From: an uncultured Hoeflea sp.
GTDB taxonomy: Bacteria; Pseudomonadota; Alphaproteobacteria; Rhizobiales; Rhizobiaceae
DNA length: 64,000 nucleotides
NCBI RefSeq assembly: GCF_947501405.1
Contig: NZ_CANMVK010000004.1
Span: forward strand, 176,843-240,842
Reading direction: 5' to 3'
Shown: piece by piece, positions 21,574-31,556 of the stretch
How positions within the stretch are numbered: the stretch's first letter is position 1
Layout: every line of letters begins with the position of its first letter
The notes under the pieces: generated by a model
The model's database searches: none
The model's input: only the letters and a program-made list of their open reading frames with translations
Told to the model about the DNA's origin: nothing
Program-made: the position numbers and the translations under genes

Positions 21574-21603
21574 TTGACGCCACAGGGCTTTCTGTGGTGT
21601 ATG
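21574..21603 (+). promoter_or_regulatory. Candidate promoter of tRNA-Val
   Basis: TTGACG (21574-21579) and TGTATG (21598-21603) are 18 bp apart, 13 bp before the tRNA. The spacer contains the inverted repeat CCACAG/CTGTGG, which may be incidental. Confidence 0.45.
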
Positions 21604-21616
21604 CGCCGCATCAGAT

Positions 21617-21691
21617 GGGCGTGTAGCTCAGCGGGAGAGCACTACATTGACATTGTAGGGGTCACAGGTTCAATCCCTGTCACGCCCACCA
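21617..21691 (+). tRNA. tRNA-Val (anticodon GAC)
   Basis: The acceptor stem GGGCGTG pairs with CACGCCC. The D arm is TAGCTCAGCGGGAGAGC, the anticodon stem-loop is CTACATTGACATTGTAG with GAC in the loop centre, and the T arm is GGTTCAATCC between TCACA and TGTCA. The 3' CCA is encoded. A classic mis-annotated open frame runs antisense across this tRNA. Confidence 0.96.
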
Positions 21692-22168
21692 TCTGATCCC
21701 TTCCTTTTTTTCCGGACTCGCATGGCGCGACCCAAGCTGGATTTGCCATAGCCAAGCCAAGCCAAACCAAGAGTTGTCGCGCTTCCCTTAGGGACGGTGT
21801 CGGCCTGTCTCCATGGTGGAGCTTGGCTGACGGGTAGTAATCGGGCTTCGCCTGCTTCAATCGCGGCCGGTTTAGATCTTGGCATGCGGGTCATCCGGAG
21901 CCGACGCACTCTGGCGGAACACGGTTCTTTCTTGGTCCGCGTTTTGATTCCAGACATATGAATTGCAAGCGCCCGGTTCACACAGTCTCCCGGCTCCGCC
22001 CGTTTGAATCCCGGTCTGCAACTTCCCGAAGATCCTTGATCAACCCGGGTTTCCCGTCCCGGAGAGCGAGATCGATAAAATTGAATCTATTAGGATTAAC
22101 AAAGGATTAAGTTCGAAATCCGGTCATCAGAATGCTAGAAACGGCGCTCTAGCGGGGGATCGCAAGAT
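21692..22168. other. Intergenic region between tRNA-Val and the dlt-like cassette
   Basis: No gene is supported in this 477-bp stretch. It contains a short iterated CCAAGC run near 21751-21770. An AT-rich end has the direct repeat AGGATTAA at 22092-22099 and 22103-22110, 11 bp apart, about one helical turn, which could be a regulator site or promoter element for the ligase gene at 22169. Confidence 0.4.
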
Positions 22169-23740
22169 ATGATTTCAAATTACAACATCGCATACGGGTT
22201 TCATGAAAGCGCCAGTCGGTATCCGACCCATGAAGCCCTTGTTGCTGGCGCGGAGCGCTTCACCTATCGCGACCTTGAAACGGCAGTGCAGCGGTTGTCG
22301 GCGGCACTTGCGCCAAATCTGACCAGCGGCCGTGTCGGTATCCTCGCAACCCGCAGCTCGCAAGCCTGCATCGGCATTCTTGCAACAGCCTGGGCGGGCG
22401 GCACCTATGTTCCCATAAGCCTGAAATTGCCGGCTGGCCGAATGCTGGAACTGTTCGACATCCTTGATCTCGATGCCCTGATCGTCGATCCGGCAGGCCA
22501 GAAACTGCTCACCCCGGACCTTGAAGCCCGTGCCCCTGCTGCCATATTCGCACCAGGCGATGCGCCCGGAGAGTTCAAACGGCTCAGGGAAACCGGCACG
22601 GCCTCAAACCCGGCGGTTGCATCCGCACCGGCTCAAATTGACAGCGATCACACCGCTTACATCGAGTTCACCTCAGGCACCACCGGCCGGCCCAAAGGCG
22701 TGATGGTCTCCACCTCCGCGGTGTCAGCCTATCTCGACGCCATGCACGGCTGGTATGATTTCGGGGCAACCGACCGCGCCGCAGAAACCTGTGACATCAC
22801 ATTCGATCTGTCCGTGCACAACATGCTGACGACCTGGAAGGCGGGTGCGGCGCTGTTCATCATGCGACCTCTCGACATGCTGGCGCCCGCGCGGTTCATC
22901 AACAACCACAACATCACCACCTGGCTCTCGGTTCCTTCGGTCGTCGCCATGGCGAGAAAAGCTGGCGGGCTGTCGCGTGGCAGCATGCCCTCATTGCGGA
23001 TCTCGCTGTTTTGCGGCGAACCGTTGCCGGTTGATGCCGCCAACGCCTGGCAACAGGCGGCGCCCAACAGCATTGTCGACAACATCTACGGTCCGACCGA
23101 GGTAACCATCGCCTGTCTTCGCCAGACCTGGACGAGCAATGGCCGGGAAACCGAGTCCCGCGGCATCGTCGCCATCGGCCATCCCTACCCAAGCGTGAAG
23201 GCGCGCATAGTTGACGCGGATTTGCAGCCCGTCCAGGACGGCGTTTCCGGCGAGATCGCGTTGGCCGGCGCGCAGCTCGCCGATGGCTATTTCCGCCAGC
23301 CGGAGCTGACCGCCGAGCGGTTTCCCTCAATTGATGGCGAACGCTGGTATCTCACCGGGGATCGCGGCTTCATGGATGCCGACGGGGTGTTTCATCATCT
23401 CGGCCGGCTCGACAATCAAATCAAGCTGCATGGCCATCGCATCGAGCTGGAAGAAATCGATGCCGGGCTGCGTGAAGCCGCCAACACCGATCTGGCGGTG
23501 GCGGTCGCCTGGCCGCTCAACAATGGAATTGCCGAGGGGTTGGTGGGCTTCTGTTCGGGGTCGAACCGCGATGCGCTGGAGATTTCCAACCGGCTCAGGG
23601 CCATATTGCCACCGCACATGGTGCCGGCACGGATCGACCAGATCGACGACATGCCGCTCAACGCCAATGGCAAGATTGACCGCAATGCGCTGACCAGACG
23701 CCTTGAGGCGGAACAACTCAATCTTGAGGTGGCATCATGA
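22169..23740 (+). CDS. AMP-forming acyl/aminoacyl-adenylate ligase, DltA-like
   Basis: The protein is an ANL-superfamily adenylation enzyme of 523 residues, the size of stand-alone DltA-type domains. Motifs in order are YIEFTSGTTGRPKGVM (phosphate loop, about 164-179), NIYGPTEVT, YLTGDRG, GRLDNQIKLHGHRIELEEI, and the C-terminal NANGKIDRNAL with the catalytic Lys. It would activate a carboxylic acid, perhaps an amino acid such as D-alanine, and load it onto the carrier protein encoded two genes downstream. It is the first gene of a four-gene cassette and its end overlaps the next start (ATGA). The substrate cannot be read from the sequence. GGGGGA lies 9 bp before the ATG. Confidence 0.85.
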   Translation: MISNYNIAYGFHESASRYPTHEALVAGAERFTYRDLETAVQRLSAALAPNLTSGRVGILATRSSQACIGILATAWAGGTYVPISLKLPAGRMLELFDILDLDALIVDPAGQKLLTPDLEARAPAAIFAPGDAPGEFKRLRETGTASNPAVASAPAQIDSDHTAYIEFTSGTTGRPKGVMVSTSAVSAYLDAMHGWYDFGATDRAAETCDITFDLSVHNMLTTWKAGAALFIMRPLDMLAPARFINNHNITTWLSVPSVVAMARKAGGLSRGSMPSLRISLFCGEPLPVDAANAWQQAAPNSIVDNIYGPTEVTIACLRQTWTSNGRETESRGIVAIGHPYPSVKARIVDADLQPVQDGVSGEIALAGAQLADGYFRQPELTAERFPSIDGERWYLTGDRGFMDADGVFHHLGRLDNQIKLHGHRIELEEIDAGLREAANTDLAVAVAWPLNNGIAEGLVGFCSGSNRDALEISNRLRAILPPHMVPARIDQIDDMPLNANGKIDRNALTRRLEAEQLNLEVAS

Positions 23741-25227
23741 CGTCCGTTGACATCCCCTCAGCGCCCACTGGCATTTCACTCAATCCACTCAACTGGCGCC
23801 GGGCCTGGCTCGGCATGGATCGCAGCGAAGCCGTTCAACTCTGGGCGCAAACTGCCCAGGGGCAGATCATACTCCACCTAGCCTTTGCCGCCATTCTCTT
23901 CACCAATCCGCTGATACGGACAAACCAGGCGGCATTGCTCGGCATTGCCTTGGTGTTGTGCGCGCTGTTTCCGGCCCGCCGAATGATGCTTCTTTCGGTG
24001 TTGGGAACGGCGTATTTCCTGCTCAAGCCGTTCAAGCAGGAACCGTTTTACCACCACTTCAGCGAGATCTGGGCCGGCATTGGCGCAAACCTTCCCGGCA
24101 CCGTCGGGTTCGTCGGCTTCGGCCTGGTCTTCCTGGTTTTCGCATTTGTGATGGTGATCAATCAGACCAGCCGCAAGGTCGAAATGATCGCCCGCTACCC
24201 GATCCGCTTTCTTCTCGCACTCAGCGCACTGCTCGCTGTGGCAACGGTGCTGCTTCCGCAGTCCCATGCCGCCTTCTCGGCTAGCTGGATCTTTCTAAGC
24301 TACCTGACCGGCAGTTTCTTCTTCCTGGGCTACGTTCTTCTCGACAGCCGCTCCAAATCGGCTCTGCCGCGACATCAGCAACTGGGGTTCGTGCGTCCGG
24401 TCTGGGGTTATGGCCATGTGCCGCTCAAGGGCCCGGCCTTCCTGCGCAAATTCGAGGCCAAGACCGCGACCGACCTTGCCGTCACCCGGCTCAAGGCCAT
24501 CAAATTGGCAGTCTGGGCGGTTATCCTGTTCTGGGTCTGGGAAATCGCCTTCAATCGGGTCCTGTTTGGTGCGCTGCATCTGCCGCAACTCGACACCGCG
24601 ATTGCGGCCGGTGCTGCCGGCGCCGCTGAAGCGCCGGCGATGCGCTGGTTGATACTGGCTGCCGATTTCCTGGCGCAGATCATCATTTTCGGCGCCACCA
24701 TACACATTTTCGTCGCGGTGATCCGTATGCTTGGATTCAACATCCCGCGCGGTATGGCCCGGCCGCTTTCATCACGGACCATGTCTGAATTCTGGGCACG
24801 GTATCTCTTCTACTTCAAGGAGATCCTGGCGGATTTCTTCTTCTATCCGACGTTTCAGCGCTACTTCAAAAACCATCCGAAACTGCGGCTCGCCTTCGCG
24901 ACATTCATGGCGGCCTTCGTTGGCAATGTCCTGTTTGACCTGATCGCCGGTTCCCCGTCCTTCGCGATCACCGGCTTCTGGCCAACGATCGAGGCTTTCT
25001 ATTCCTATGTGATCTATGCAGGGGCTTTGACCGCCGGTCTGATCTGGTCGCAAATCGCGCAGAAGAAACCGACTGCTCAGGATGGCTGGCTTCGCTATGA
25101 AGTCATACCGCGCGTCCAGGTTCTGGTCTTCTACGCCCTTCTTCAGGTGTTCGACGATACAACCGGCTCTGTTCCGGTCGGCGAACGCATCGACTTCTTC
25201 TTCAGCCTATTTGGAGCAGCTCCATGA
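23737..25227 (+). CDS. MBOAT-like multi-spanning membrane protein, DltB position
   Basis: This 496-residue integral membrane protein has about ten hydrophobic segments. Residues 342-371 contain the MBOAT-type signature (SRTMSEFWARYLFYFKEILA), comparable to the S..EFW.RW helix of DltB and alginate acetylases. The following segment, where DltB-type proteins have the catalytic WHG-type His, reads FATFMAAFVGNVLFD and has no His. It may therefore be a divergent or non-catalytic MBOAT, or transfer with another residue. Position between ligase and carrier-protein genes, with ATGA overlaps on both sides, supports a role in passing the activated group across the membrane. Assignment to MBOAT is by motif only. 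Confidence 0.65.
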   Translation: MTSVDIPSAPTGISLNPLNWRRAWLGMDRSEAVQLWAQTAQGQIILHLAFAAILFTNPLIRTNQAALLGIALVLCALFPARRMMLLSVLGTAYFLLKPFKQEPFYHHFSEIWAGIGANLPGTVGFVGFGLVFLVFAFVMVINQTSRKVEMIARYPIRFLLALSALLAVATVLLPQSHAAFSASWIFLSYLTGSFFFLGYVLLDSRSKSALPRHQQLGFVRPVWGYGHVPLKGPAFLRKFEAKTATDLAVTRLKAIKLAVWAVILFWVWEIAFNRVLFGALHLPQLDTAIAAGAAGAAEAPAMRWLILAADFLAQIIIFGATIHIFVAVIRMLGFNIPRGMARPLSSRTMSEFWARYLFYFKEILADFFFYPTFQRYFKNHPKLRLAFATFMAAFVGNVLFDLIAGSPSFAITGFWPTIEAFYSYVIYAGALTAGLIWSQIAQKKPTAQDGWLRYEVIPRVQVLVFYALLQVFDDTTGSVPVGERIDFFFSLFGAAP

Positions 25228-25475
25228 TCTCACCTCATATCGACACCGTTCGCGAAACAATCGCCGGAATGCTGGTAGCGCGCGGCCAGGAAGCACATTT
25301 TGGCGAAGACGAATCCCTGTTTGACAGCGGCCGGCTCGATTCCATTGCCGCGGTCGATGTGTTGATGACGCTGGAATCACAGTTTGGCATCGATCTGAGC
25401 GACCCCGATTTCGACATCTCGCGAATCGACACGCTTCAGGAAATTGACCGGCTGCTTATGGCCCACGCGTCCTGA
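25224..25475 (+). CDS. Acyl/peptidyl carrier protein, DltC-like
   Basis: An 83-residue carrier protein of the size of DltC or ACP. The phosphopantetheine attachment Ser lies in FDSGRLDSIAAVDVLM (about residue 40), and the flanking helices (VRETIAGMLVA, LESQFGIDLSD) have the carrier-protein pattern. Phosphopantetheinylated by a general transferase, it would carry the group activated by the ligase encoded at 22169-23740. The start overlaps the preceding gene by 4 bp, and 14 bp separate it from the next gene, so all four are co-transcribed. Confidence 0.88.
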   Translation: MISPHIDTVRETIAGMLVARGQEAHFGEDESLFDSGRLDSIAAVDVLMTLESQFGIDLSDPDFDISRIDTLQEIDRLLMAHAS

Positions 25476-25489
25476 GAGGACACTGATAA

Positions 25490-26572
25490 ATGACCGTTCT
25501 GGAACACCCACGCATTGAACCAGACCGACTTTGGATCCGGGCGGCGTTGATCGTAATGGCGGTAATTTGCATCCTTGCCTCCCTGGTCGTCGACATTGTC
25601 CTGTTTGACCGGACCTTCCTGAAGGAAGGGCCGCCGGACTGGCAAACCAGTGGCATGATCCGCATGGGATTCAGCCTGATGGCCGGCGTGGCGGTCGCCC
25701 TTGCATTTGCTCCCGAGACCCTGCCGGCGCGCACGATGCAGTTGCACCCGAATCGGCTCCGGTTGGTTTTTGCCGCGATTTGCGTGGCCACGTACGGCAT
25801 TCATTTGTGGGCCGCCTATGCGCTGTTGTTCAATCGGCAGTCGCTTATGGACGAAGTCGAGGAAGTTGGGCTGGTTGCTCTGGCGCAAGAGGCCGCCATC
25901 GCTGTGGCCCTTGTGTTTCTGCTGCTCACCGCAATGCGCGGCAAAGGCCTCGATGCTGTCCGTTTGCTCTCGATCCCTGGCCGCTGGATCGCCAGCGCGA
26001 TGGTGCTGGCTGTGCTGTTGCTGCTGCTTGAGGAGACCTCCTACGGCCAGCACTATTTCGGCTGGTCGACACCCGCGGTGTTCGAAGGCAATTTGCAGAT
26101 GGAAACCAATCTTCACAACTTTTACACCATCCGCTTCGAGATGGTCTATTACGGCGTCGCGTTTCTCGCTTTTGTCGCCTTGCCGGTGTTGCGCGATGGC
26201 GCCCCGGACTGGTTGCGCAAGCCCTTGCTCCGCTTCGTTCCTCCGGCCGATTTCGCACTGCTGGCCATGCCGCTGGTCGCTGGCATGTACGCTTCCTGGA
26301 ACATCATGCCGCAGCAGGTGATGTTCTTCTCCGGTACGCTGATCTACCTGATCATGCTCTGGCGCTGGGGCATGTTCTCGTCGATGGCGTCACTGGGTTT
26401 GGTCACCATCATCAGCACCCAGATCCTCTATCTGGTCTTTGGCGCCAATCAGATCAGGCTCTACGAGGTGGCTGAAATACGGGAGGCCAGCATCTGTTTT
26501 GCACTTCTGGCCTATTCGGTGTGGTTCTGGCACACCAATCGCGAAACGCCCTCGCAAGACAAACCTGCCTGA
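25490..26572 (+). CDS. Integral membrane protein of unknown function with EExSxGQ and NxQxExNxHN motifs
   Basis: This 360-residue protein has about nine hydrophobic segments. Two polar motifs stand out: EETSYGQHYFGW (Glu181, Glu182, Gly186, Gln187) and NLQMETNLHN (Asn201, Gln203, Glu205, Asn207, His209, Asn210). Such clustered Glu/Asn/His residues between hydrophobic segments suggest a membrane enzyme active site facing one side. I recall similar EE-S-GQ membrane proteins annotated as hypothetical in other bacteria but know no assigned function. As the last gene of the ligase/MBOAT-like/carrier cassette it could be the acceptor-modifying or final transfer component. An AGAGGACACTGATAA segment provides the ribosome binding site. 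Confidence 0.6.
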   Translation: MTVLEHPRIEPDRLWIRAALIVMAVICILASLVVDIVLFDRTFLKEGPPDWQTSGMIRMGFSLMAGVAVALAFAPETLPARTMQLHPNRLRLVFAAICVATYGIHLWAAYALLFNRQSLMDEVEEVGLVALAQEAAIAVALVFLLLTAMRGKGLDAVRLLSIPGRWIASAMVLAVLLLLLEETSYGQHYFGWSTPAVFEGNLQMETNLHNFYTIRFEMVYYGVAFLAFVALPVLRDGAPDWLRKPLLRFVPPADFALLAMPLVAGMYASWNIMPQQVMFFSGTLIYLIMLWRWGMFSSMASLGLVTIISTQILYLVFGANQIRLYEVAEIREASICFALLAYSVWFWHTNRETPSQDKPA

Positions 26573-26710
26573 ATTGCCGGCTGCGGGCAGGTAAGTTCCG
26601 GACAATTCCTGTTTGCGGTTTTCGACAGATGCAAATCAGCCGGCGCTTCATTGTCACCCTGGTCAATGCTCGACAGTCGCGGTGGCCCTTCAGACGCAAA
26701 ATCCCCACAA

Positions 26711-26745
26711 AACATCCATTCTAATGGATTTAATTACTGGATGTT
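26711..26745. promoter_or_regulatory. Nested inverted repeats upstream of glgP; candidate operator
   Basis: AACATCCA (26711-26718) and TGGATGTT (26738-26745) are perfect inverted arms. Inside, ATCCATT (26714-26720) and AATGGAT (26723-26729) form a second palindrome sharing the left arm. The three ATCCA/TGGAT copies lie about 100-137 bp before glgP. There is no T-run. A regulator site is plausible but unidentified. Confidence 0.4.
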
Positions 26746-26847
26746 GGCGCCGAAATCGGTCATTGCTGAATTGCATGCGCCTGACCGGCGTCTTCCCGGG
26801 CCTATCTTGATAGCCCTGTTCCAATCCACGTTGACCGGGACATCTCG

Positions 26848-29319
26848 ATGATCAGCAAATCCGCCCTCGCCGACCTGCCCTCCCCTGCGCCGCGCAGCGC
26901 CAATCCCGATGCGCTGGCCGCGGAGATCATCGAGCGCCTGACCTACTCGATCGGCAAGGACGCCAAAGTCGCCCAGCCGCATGACTGGTTGACGGCTACC
27001 ATTCTGGTGATCCGCGACCGGGTGATAGACCGCTGGATGGACTCCACACGCCAAGTCTATGAGAGCCAGGGCAAACGCGTCTACTACCTCTCGCTCGAGT
27101 TCCTGATCGGCCGCCTGACCCGCGATGCGGTGTCCAATCTGGAGATGCTCGATGAAGTCCGCGCAGCGCTAAGTTCGCTTGGTGTCGATTTCGATGCGGT
27201 CACGGCACTTGAACCCGATGCGGCGCTGGGCAATGGCGGCCTGGGCCGGCTCGCCGCCTGCTTCATGGAATCCATGGCGACGGTCGATGTGCCGGCCTAT
27301 GGCTACGGCATCCGCTATGTCCATGGCCTGTTCCGGCAGCAGATGAGCGACGGCTGGCAGGTGGAACTGCCCGAAACCTGGCTCGCCCACGGCAATGCCT
27401 GGGAATTTCAGCGCCGCGAAAGCGCCTATGAAATCGGTTTCGGCGGCACCGTCGAAACCCTCGGGGATGCCATCGGTGTGGCGCCGCGCTGCGTGTGGAA
27501 GCCGCAAGAGCGGATGATCGCGGTGGCCTACGACACGCCCGTGGTCGGCTGGCGCGCCAAACGCGTCAACACGCTCAGGCTCTGGACCGCGCAGCCGATC
27601 GACCCGATCCTGCTTGACGCATTCAACGCCGGCGATCACATCGGCGCGCTCAGTGAAAGCAACAAGGCCGAGGCTTTGGCGCGGGTGCTTTACCCCGCCG
27701 ACCAGACACCCGCCGGTCAGGAGTTGCGGCTGCGGCAGGAATACTTCTTCTCCTCAGCCTCGCTGCAGGACATCCTGCGCCGGCACATTCAGCAATATGG
27801 CGAGCTTGGCTCGCTACCCGACAAGGTCGCCATCCAGCTCAACGACACCCACCCGGCAGTCTCCGTTGCGGAACTGATGCGGCTCTTGATCGATGTCCAC
27901 GGCCTGGAATTCGATCCAGCCTGGGACATCACCCGCAAGACTTTCAGCTACACCAATCACACATTGCTGCCAGAAGCGCTGGAAAGCTGGCCGGTGCCGT
28001 TGTTTGAGCGGCTGTTGCCGCGCCATATGCAGCTCGTCTACGCCATCAACGCCAAGGTGTTGCGCCACGCGCGCAAGGAGCGCGGCTATGACGATGGTCA
28101 GATCCGTTCGGTGTCACTGATCGACGAGGGTGGCGAACGCCGCGTGCGCATGGGCAATCTGGCCTTTGTCGGCTCGCATTCAATCAACGGCGTGTCCGCC
28201 CTGCACACCGATCTGATGAAACAGACGGTGTTTTCCGATCTGCACGGGCTCTATCCCGAACGAATTAACAACAAGACCAACGGCATCACCCCGCGGCGCT
28301 GGTTGATGCAATGCAACCCCGGCCTGTTCTCGCTCATTCGCGAAGCCATCGGCGACGCCTTCATGGATGATGCCGAAGCGCTTACAGCACTCGACGCCTT
28401 CGCCGGCGACAGTGAGTTTCGCGCACGCTTCGCCGCCGTCAAGCGCGACAACAAGACCAGGCTTGCCGATCTGGTCGCCCGCCGCATGGGTATCAAGCTC
28501 GACCCCTCGGCGATGTTTGACATCCAGATCAAGCGAATTCACGAATACAAACGGCAATTGCTCAACATCGTCGAGGCGGTGGCGCTTTACGACCAGATCC
28601 GTTCGAACCCGGAAAAGGACTGGGCCCCGCGGGTCAAGTTCCTCGCGGGAAAGGCTGCGCCGAGCTACCACAACGCCAAGCTGATCATCAAACTCGCCAA
28701 TGATGTGGCGCGGGTGATCAACAATGACCCGGCAGTGCGCGGCCTGCTCAAGATCGTCTTCGTGCCCAATTACAACGTCTCGCTGGCCGAAATCATGGTG
28801 CCGGCAGCCGATCTGTCGGAACAGATCTCGACCGCCGGCATGGAAGCTTCGGGCACCGGCAACATGAAATTCGCGCTCAACGGCGCGCTGACCATCGGAA
28901 CGCTCGACGGGGCCAATGTCGAGATCAGCGAATGTGTCGGCGCCGACAACATCGTCATTTTCGGCCTGACCGCCGATGAGGTGACGCAGAAACGCGCCGA
29001 TGGTCATGAGCCGCGGGCCATTATCGAGGCGTCCCATGAATTGTCGCAGGCGTTGACCGCGATAGCCTCCGGTGTTTTCAGCCCCGATGACCGCGATCGT
29101 TACGCCGGACTTGTGGCCGGGCTTTACGAGCATGACTGGTTCATGGTCGCCGCCGATTTCGAGGCCTATGCGCACGCCCAGCGCCAGGTCGACGCTTTGT
29201 GGGTTGACGAGAAGGCCTGGTATGGCCGTACTGTTCTCAACACTGCGCGGGTGGGGTGGTTTTCTTCTGATCGCACCATCCGTCAGTATGCGAAGGAAAT
29301 CTGGAAAGCCGGCCCATGA
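26848..29319 (+). CDS. glgP: Glycogen phosphorylase
   Basis: GlgP phosphorolyses alpha-1,4 glucan to glucose-1-phosphate in the cytoplasm. The 823-residue length is standard. Diagnostic features are [11 protein letters not shown] (about 71-81), [17 protein letters not shown] (about 125-141), [31 protein letters not shown], and the PLP site [28 protein letters not shown] near residue 670. It opens a six-gene operon; the stop overlaps the glgB start (ATGA). The ATG at 26848 has only a weak ribosome binding site. Nested inverted repeats lie upstream. Confidence 0.97.
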   Translation: MISKSALADLPSPAPRSANPDALAAEIIERLTYSIGKDAKVAQPHDWLTATILVIRDRVIDRWMDSTRQVYESQGKRVYYLSLEFLIGRLTRDAVSNLEMLDEVRAALSSLGVDFDAVTALEPDAALGNGGLGRLAACFMESMATVDVPAYGYGIRYVHGLFRQQMSDGWQVELPETWLAHGNAWEFQRRESAYEIGFGGTVETLGDAIGVAPRCVWKPQERMIAVAYDTPVVGWRAKRVNTLRLWTAQPIDPILLDAFNAGDHIGALSESNKAEALARVLYPADQTPAGQELRLRQEYFFSSASLQDILRRHIQQYGELGSLPDKVAIQLNDTHPAVSVAELMRLLIDVHGLEFDPAWDITRKTFSYTNHTLLPEALESWPVPLFERLLPRHMQLVYAINAKVLRHARKERGYDDGQIRSVSLIDEGGERRVRMGNLAFVGSHSINGVSALHTDLMKQTVFSDLHGLYPERINNKTNGITPRRWLMQCNPGLFSLIREAIGDAFMDDAEALTALDAFAGDSEFRARFAAVKRDNKTRLADLVARRMGIKLDPSAMFDIQIKRIHEYKRQLLNIVEAVALYDQIRSNPEKDWAPRVKFLAGKAAPSYHNAKLIIKLANDVARVINNDPAVRGLLKIVFVPNYNVSLAEIMVPAADLSEQISTAGMEASGTGNMKFALNGALTIGTLDGANVEISECVGADNIVIFGLTADEVTQKRADGHEPRAIIEASHELSQALTAIASGVFSPDDRDRYAGLVAGLYEHDWFMVAADFEAYAHAQRQVDALWVDEKAWYGRTVLNTARVGWFSSDRTIRQYAKEIWKAGP

Positions 29320-31523
29320 CCCAAAAGGGAACCGCGCGCGACGCCGACACCAAGGGCTTTGCCCTTGCGGCGGATCAAGCCAAAGCGATCGCTTCCGCAG
29401 CGCATGGTGACCCTTTTTCCATTCTTGGCCCCCACGCAGCCGGCAAAAGTTTCATAGCCCGAGCCTTTATCCCCGGCGCTGACCAGGTCACGGCGCTGAG
29501 CCTTGAAGGCGAAAAACTGGGGCAACTCCGCCCGGGCGCTGCCGATGGCCTGTTCGAAGGCGCAATCGATATCGCCGAGCGCCAGCCGCTGCGCTACGCT
29601 GCCAGCAACGACACCGCCACCTGGCAAGTCGAGGACCCCTACAGTTACGGACCGGTGCTCGGCCCGATGGACGATTACTTTATCGCCGAGGGCTCTCATC
29701 TCAGGCTGTTCGACCGGATGGGCGCGCACCAAATCCATCATGAAGGCGTGGACGGCGTTCATTTCGCGGTCTGGGCGCCCAACGCCAACCGTGTCTCGGT
29801 GGTCGGCGATTTCAACGACTGGGACGGACGCCGCCACGTCATGCGACGCCGCGCCGAAATCGGCGTCTGGGAGATTTTCGCACCCGGCGTTGCGCCCGGA
29901 TCAGCGTACAAATACGAGATTATTGGCCCCGACGGTGCGCGTTTGCCGCTCAAGGCCGATCCCTTTGCGCGGCGCGCCGAGATGAGGCCCGCCACCGCAT
30001 CCATCGTCGCAGCGGATCACGAACATGAATGGGCCGATGAGGCCCATCGCGCGCATTGGAGCAAGGCCGATCCGCGCCGCCAGCCGATGTCAATCTACGA
30101 GGTTCATCCAGGCTCCTGGCGCCGCCGCCAAGACGGCACGTTCCTGTCCTGGGATCAGATGGGCGACGAATTGATCCCCTATTGCGTCGAAATGGGCTTC
30201 ACGCACATCGAATTCCTTCCGGTTTCCGAACACCCCTATGATCCCTCCTGGGGCTATCAGACCACCGGCCTTTACGCACCTTCGGCGCGCTTTGGCGAAC
30301 CCGAGGGCTTTGCCCGGTTTGTCGATGGCGCCCACCAGGCAGGCATTGGAGTCATTCTCGATTGGGTGCCTGCGCATTTTCCCACCGACGAGCACGGCCT
30401 GGCCCGGTTTGACGGCACCGCGCTTTATGAACATGAGGATCCGCGCCAGGGCTTCCATCCGGACTGGAACACCGCGATCTATAATTTCGGCCGCCGCGAA
30501 GTGGCATCGTTCCTGGTCAACAACGCGCTGTTCTGGGCCGAGGCCTATCATGTCGACGGGCTTCGCGTGGATGCGGTCGCCTCCATGCTTTACCTCGACT
30601 ATTCGCGCAAGGACGGCGAGTGGATTCCCAACAAGGATGGCGGCCGCGAGAACCTCGAGGCGGTCGAATTCCTGCGCGCCATGAACAAGGCGGTTTACGC
30701 AAGCCATCCCGGGATTATCACCATCGCCGAGGAATCCACCTCATGGCCGAAAGTGTCCGCGCCGGTGCATGAGGGCGGCCTGGGCTTCGGGTTCAAATGG
30801 AACATGGGCTTCATGCACGACACGCTGTCTTACATGAGCCGCGATCCGATACATCGCAAACACCACCACAACGACCTCACCTTCGGCCTGCTTTACGCGT
30901 TTTCGGAAAACTTTGTGCTGCCGCTCTCCCATGATGAGGTGGTGCATGGAAAAGGCTCGCTGCTTGGCAAGATGCCGGGCGACGAATGGCAGAAATTTGC
31001 AAATCTCAGAGCCTATTACGGCTTTATGTGGGGCTATCCCGGCAAAAAGCTATTGTTCATGGGGCAGGAATTCGCCCAGCGCGGCGAATGGAGCGAGGCG
31101 CGCCAGCTCGATTGGGATCATCTCGACGATCCGCGTCATCACGGCATGCAGGACCTTGTGCGCGACCTCAACCATCTTTACGCCGCGACGCCAGCGCTGC
31201 ACGCGCGCGATTGTGAGCCCGAGGGCTTTGAATGGCTGATCGCCGATGACAGCGAAAACTCGGTTTTCGCCTGGATCCGGCGCGCGCCGGACGAAAAACC
31301 TGTGGTGGTGGTGACCAATTTTACGCCTAATGTAAGAAGCAGCTACAAGATCCCGCTGCCGCAAGGCGGAAACTGGCGCGAGATCTTCAACTCCGACGCC
31401 ACCATCTATGGCGGCGTCGGACAAGGCAACATGGGCGCGGTCGTCACGCGCCCGGAGGAGGGGCGGACGGTCGCGGAGCTGACCTTGCCGCCATTGGCGA
31501 CGCTGATGCTGACACCGGAATAA
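29316..31523 (+). CDS. glgB: 1,4-alpha-glucan branching enzyme
   Basis: GlgB moves alpha-1,4 glucan segments to form alpha-1,6 branches in glycogen. The 735-residue GH13 protein has an N-terminal CBM48-like region ([24 protein letters not shown], about 149-171), then the catalytic barrel. This includes [15 protein letters not shown], the nucleophile segment [20 protein letters not shown], the acid EESTSWP and the stabiliser [15 protein letters not shown]-terminal beta domain closes it. The start overlaps the glgP stop by 4 bp and glgC follows after 33 bp. Confidence 0.97.
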   Translation: MTQKGTARDADTKGFALAADQAKAIASAAHGDPFSILGPHAAGKSFIARAFIPGADQVTALSLEGEKLGQLRPGAADGLFEGAIDIAERQPLRYAASNDTATWQVEDPYSYGPVLGPMDDYFIAEGSHLRLFDRMGAHQIHHEGVDGVHFAVWAPNANRVSVVGDFNDWDGRRHVMRRRAEIGVWEIFAPGVAPGSAYKYEIIGPDGARLPLKADPFARRAEMRPATASIVAADHEHEWADEAHRAHWSKADPRRQPMSIYEVHPGSWRRRQDGTFLSWDQMGDELIPYCVEMGFTHIEFLPVSEHPYDPSWGYQTTGLYAPSARFGEPEGFARFVDGAHQAGIGVILDWVPAHFPTDEHGLARFDGTALYEHEDPRQGFHPDWNTAIYNFGRREVASFLVNNALFWAEAYHVDGLRVDAVASMLYLDYSRKDGEWIPNKDGGRENLEAVEFLRAMNKAVYASHPGIITIAEESTSWPKVSAPVHEGGLGFGFKWNMGFMHDTLSYMSRDPIHRKHHHNDLTFGLLYAFSENFVLPLSHDEVVHGKGSLLGKMPGDEWQKFANLRAYYGFMWGYPGKKLLFMGQEFAQRGEWSEARQLDWDHLDDPRHHGMQDLVRDLNHLYAATPALHARDCEPEGFEWLIADDSENSVFAWIRRAPDEKPVVVVTNFTPNVRSSYKIPLPQGGNWREIFNSDATIYGGVGQGNMGAVVTRPEEGRTVAELTLPPLATLMLTPE

Positions 31524-31556
31524 ACCGGGCGCGGCGCATAACACTGGGAGGTGGAT

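Noticed and set aside
21642-21860. Minus-strand open frame ending in TGIEPVTPTMSM across the tRNA gene
   Set aside because: This peptide is a well-known artefact from reading the complement of tRNA genes. The tRNA-Val structure explains the sequence completely.
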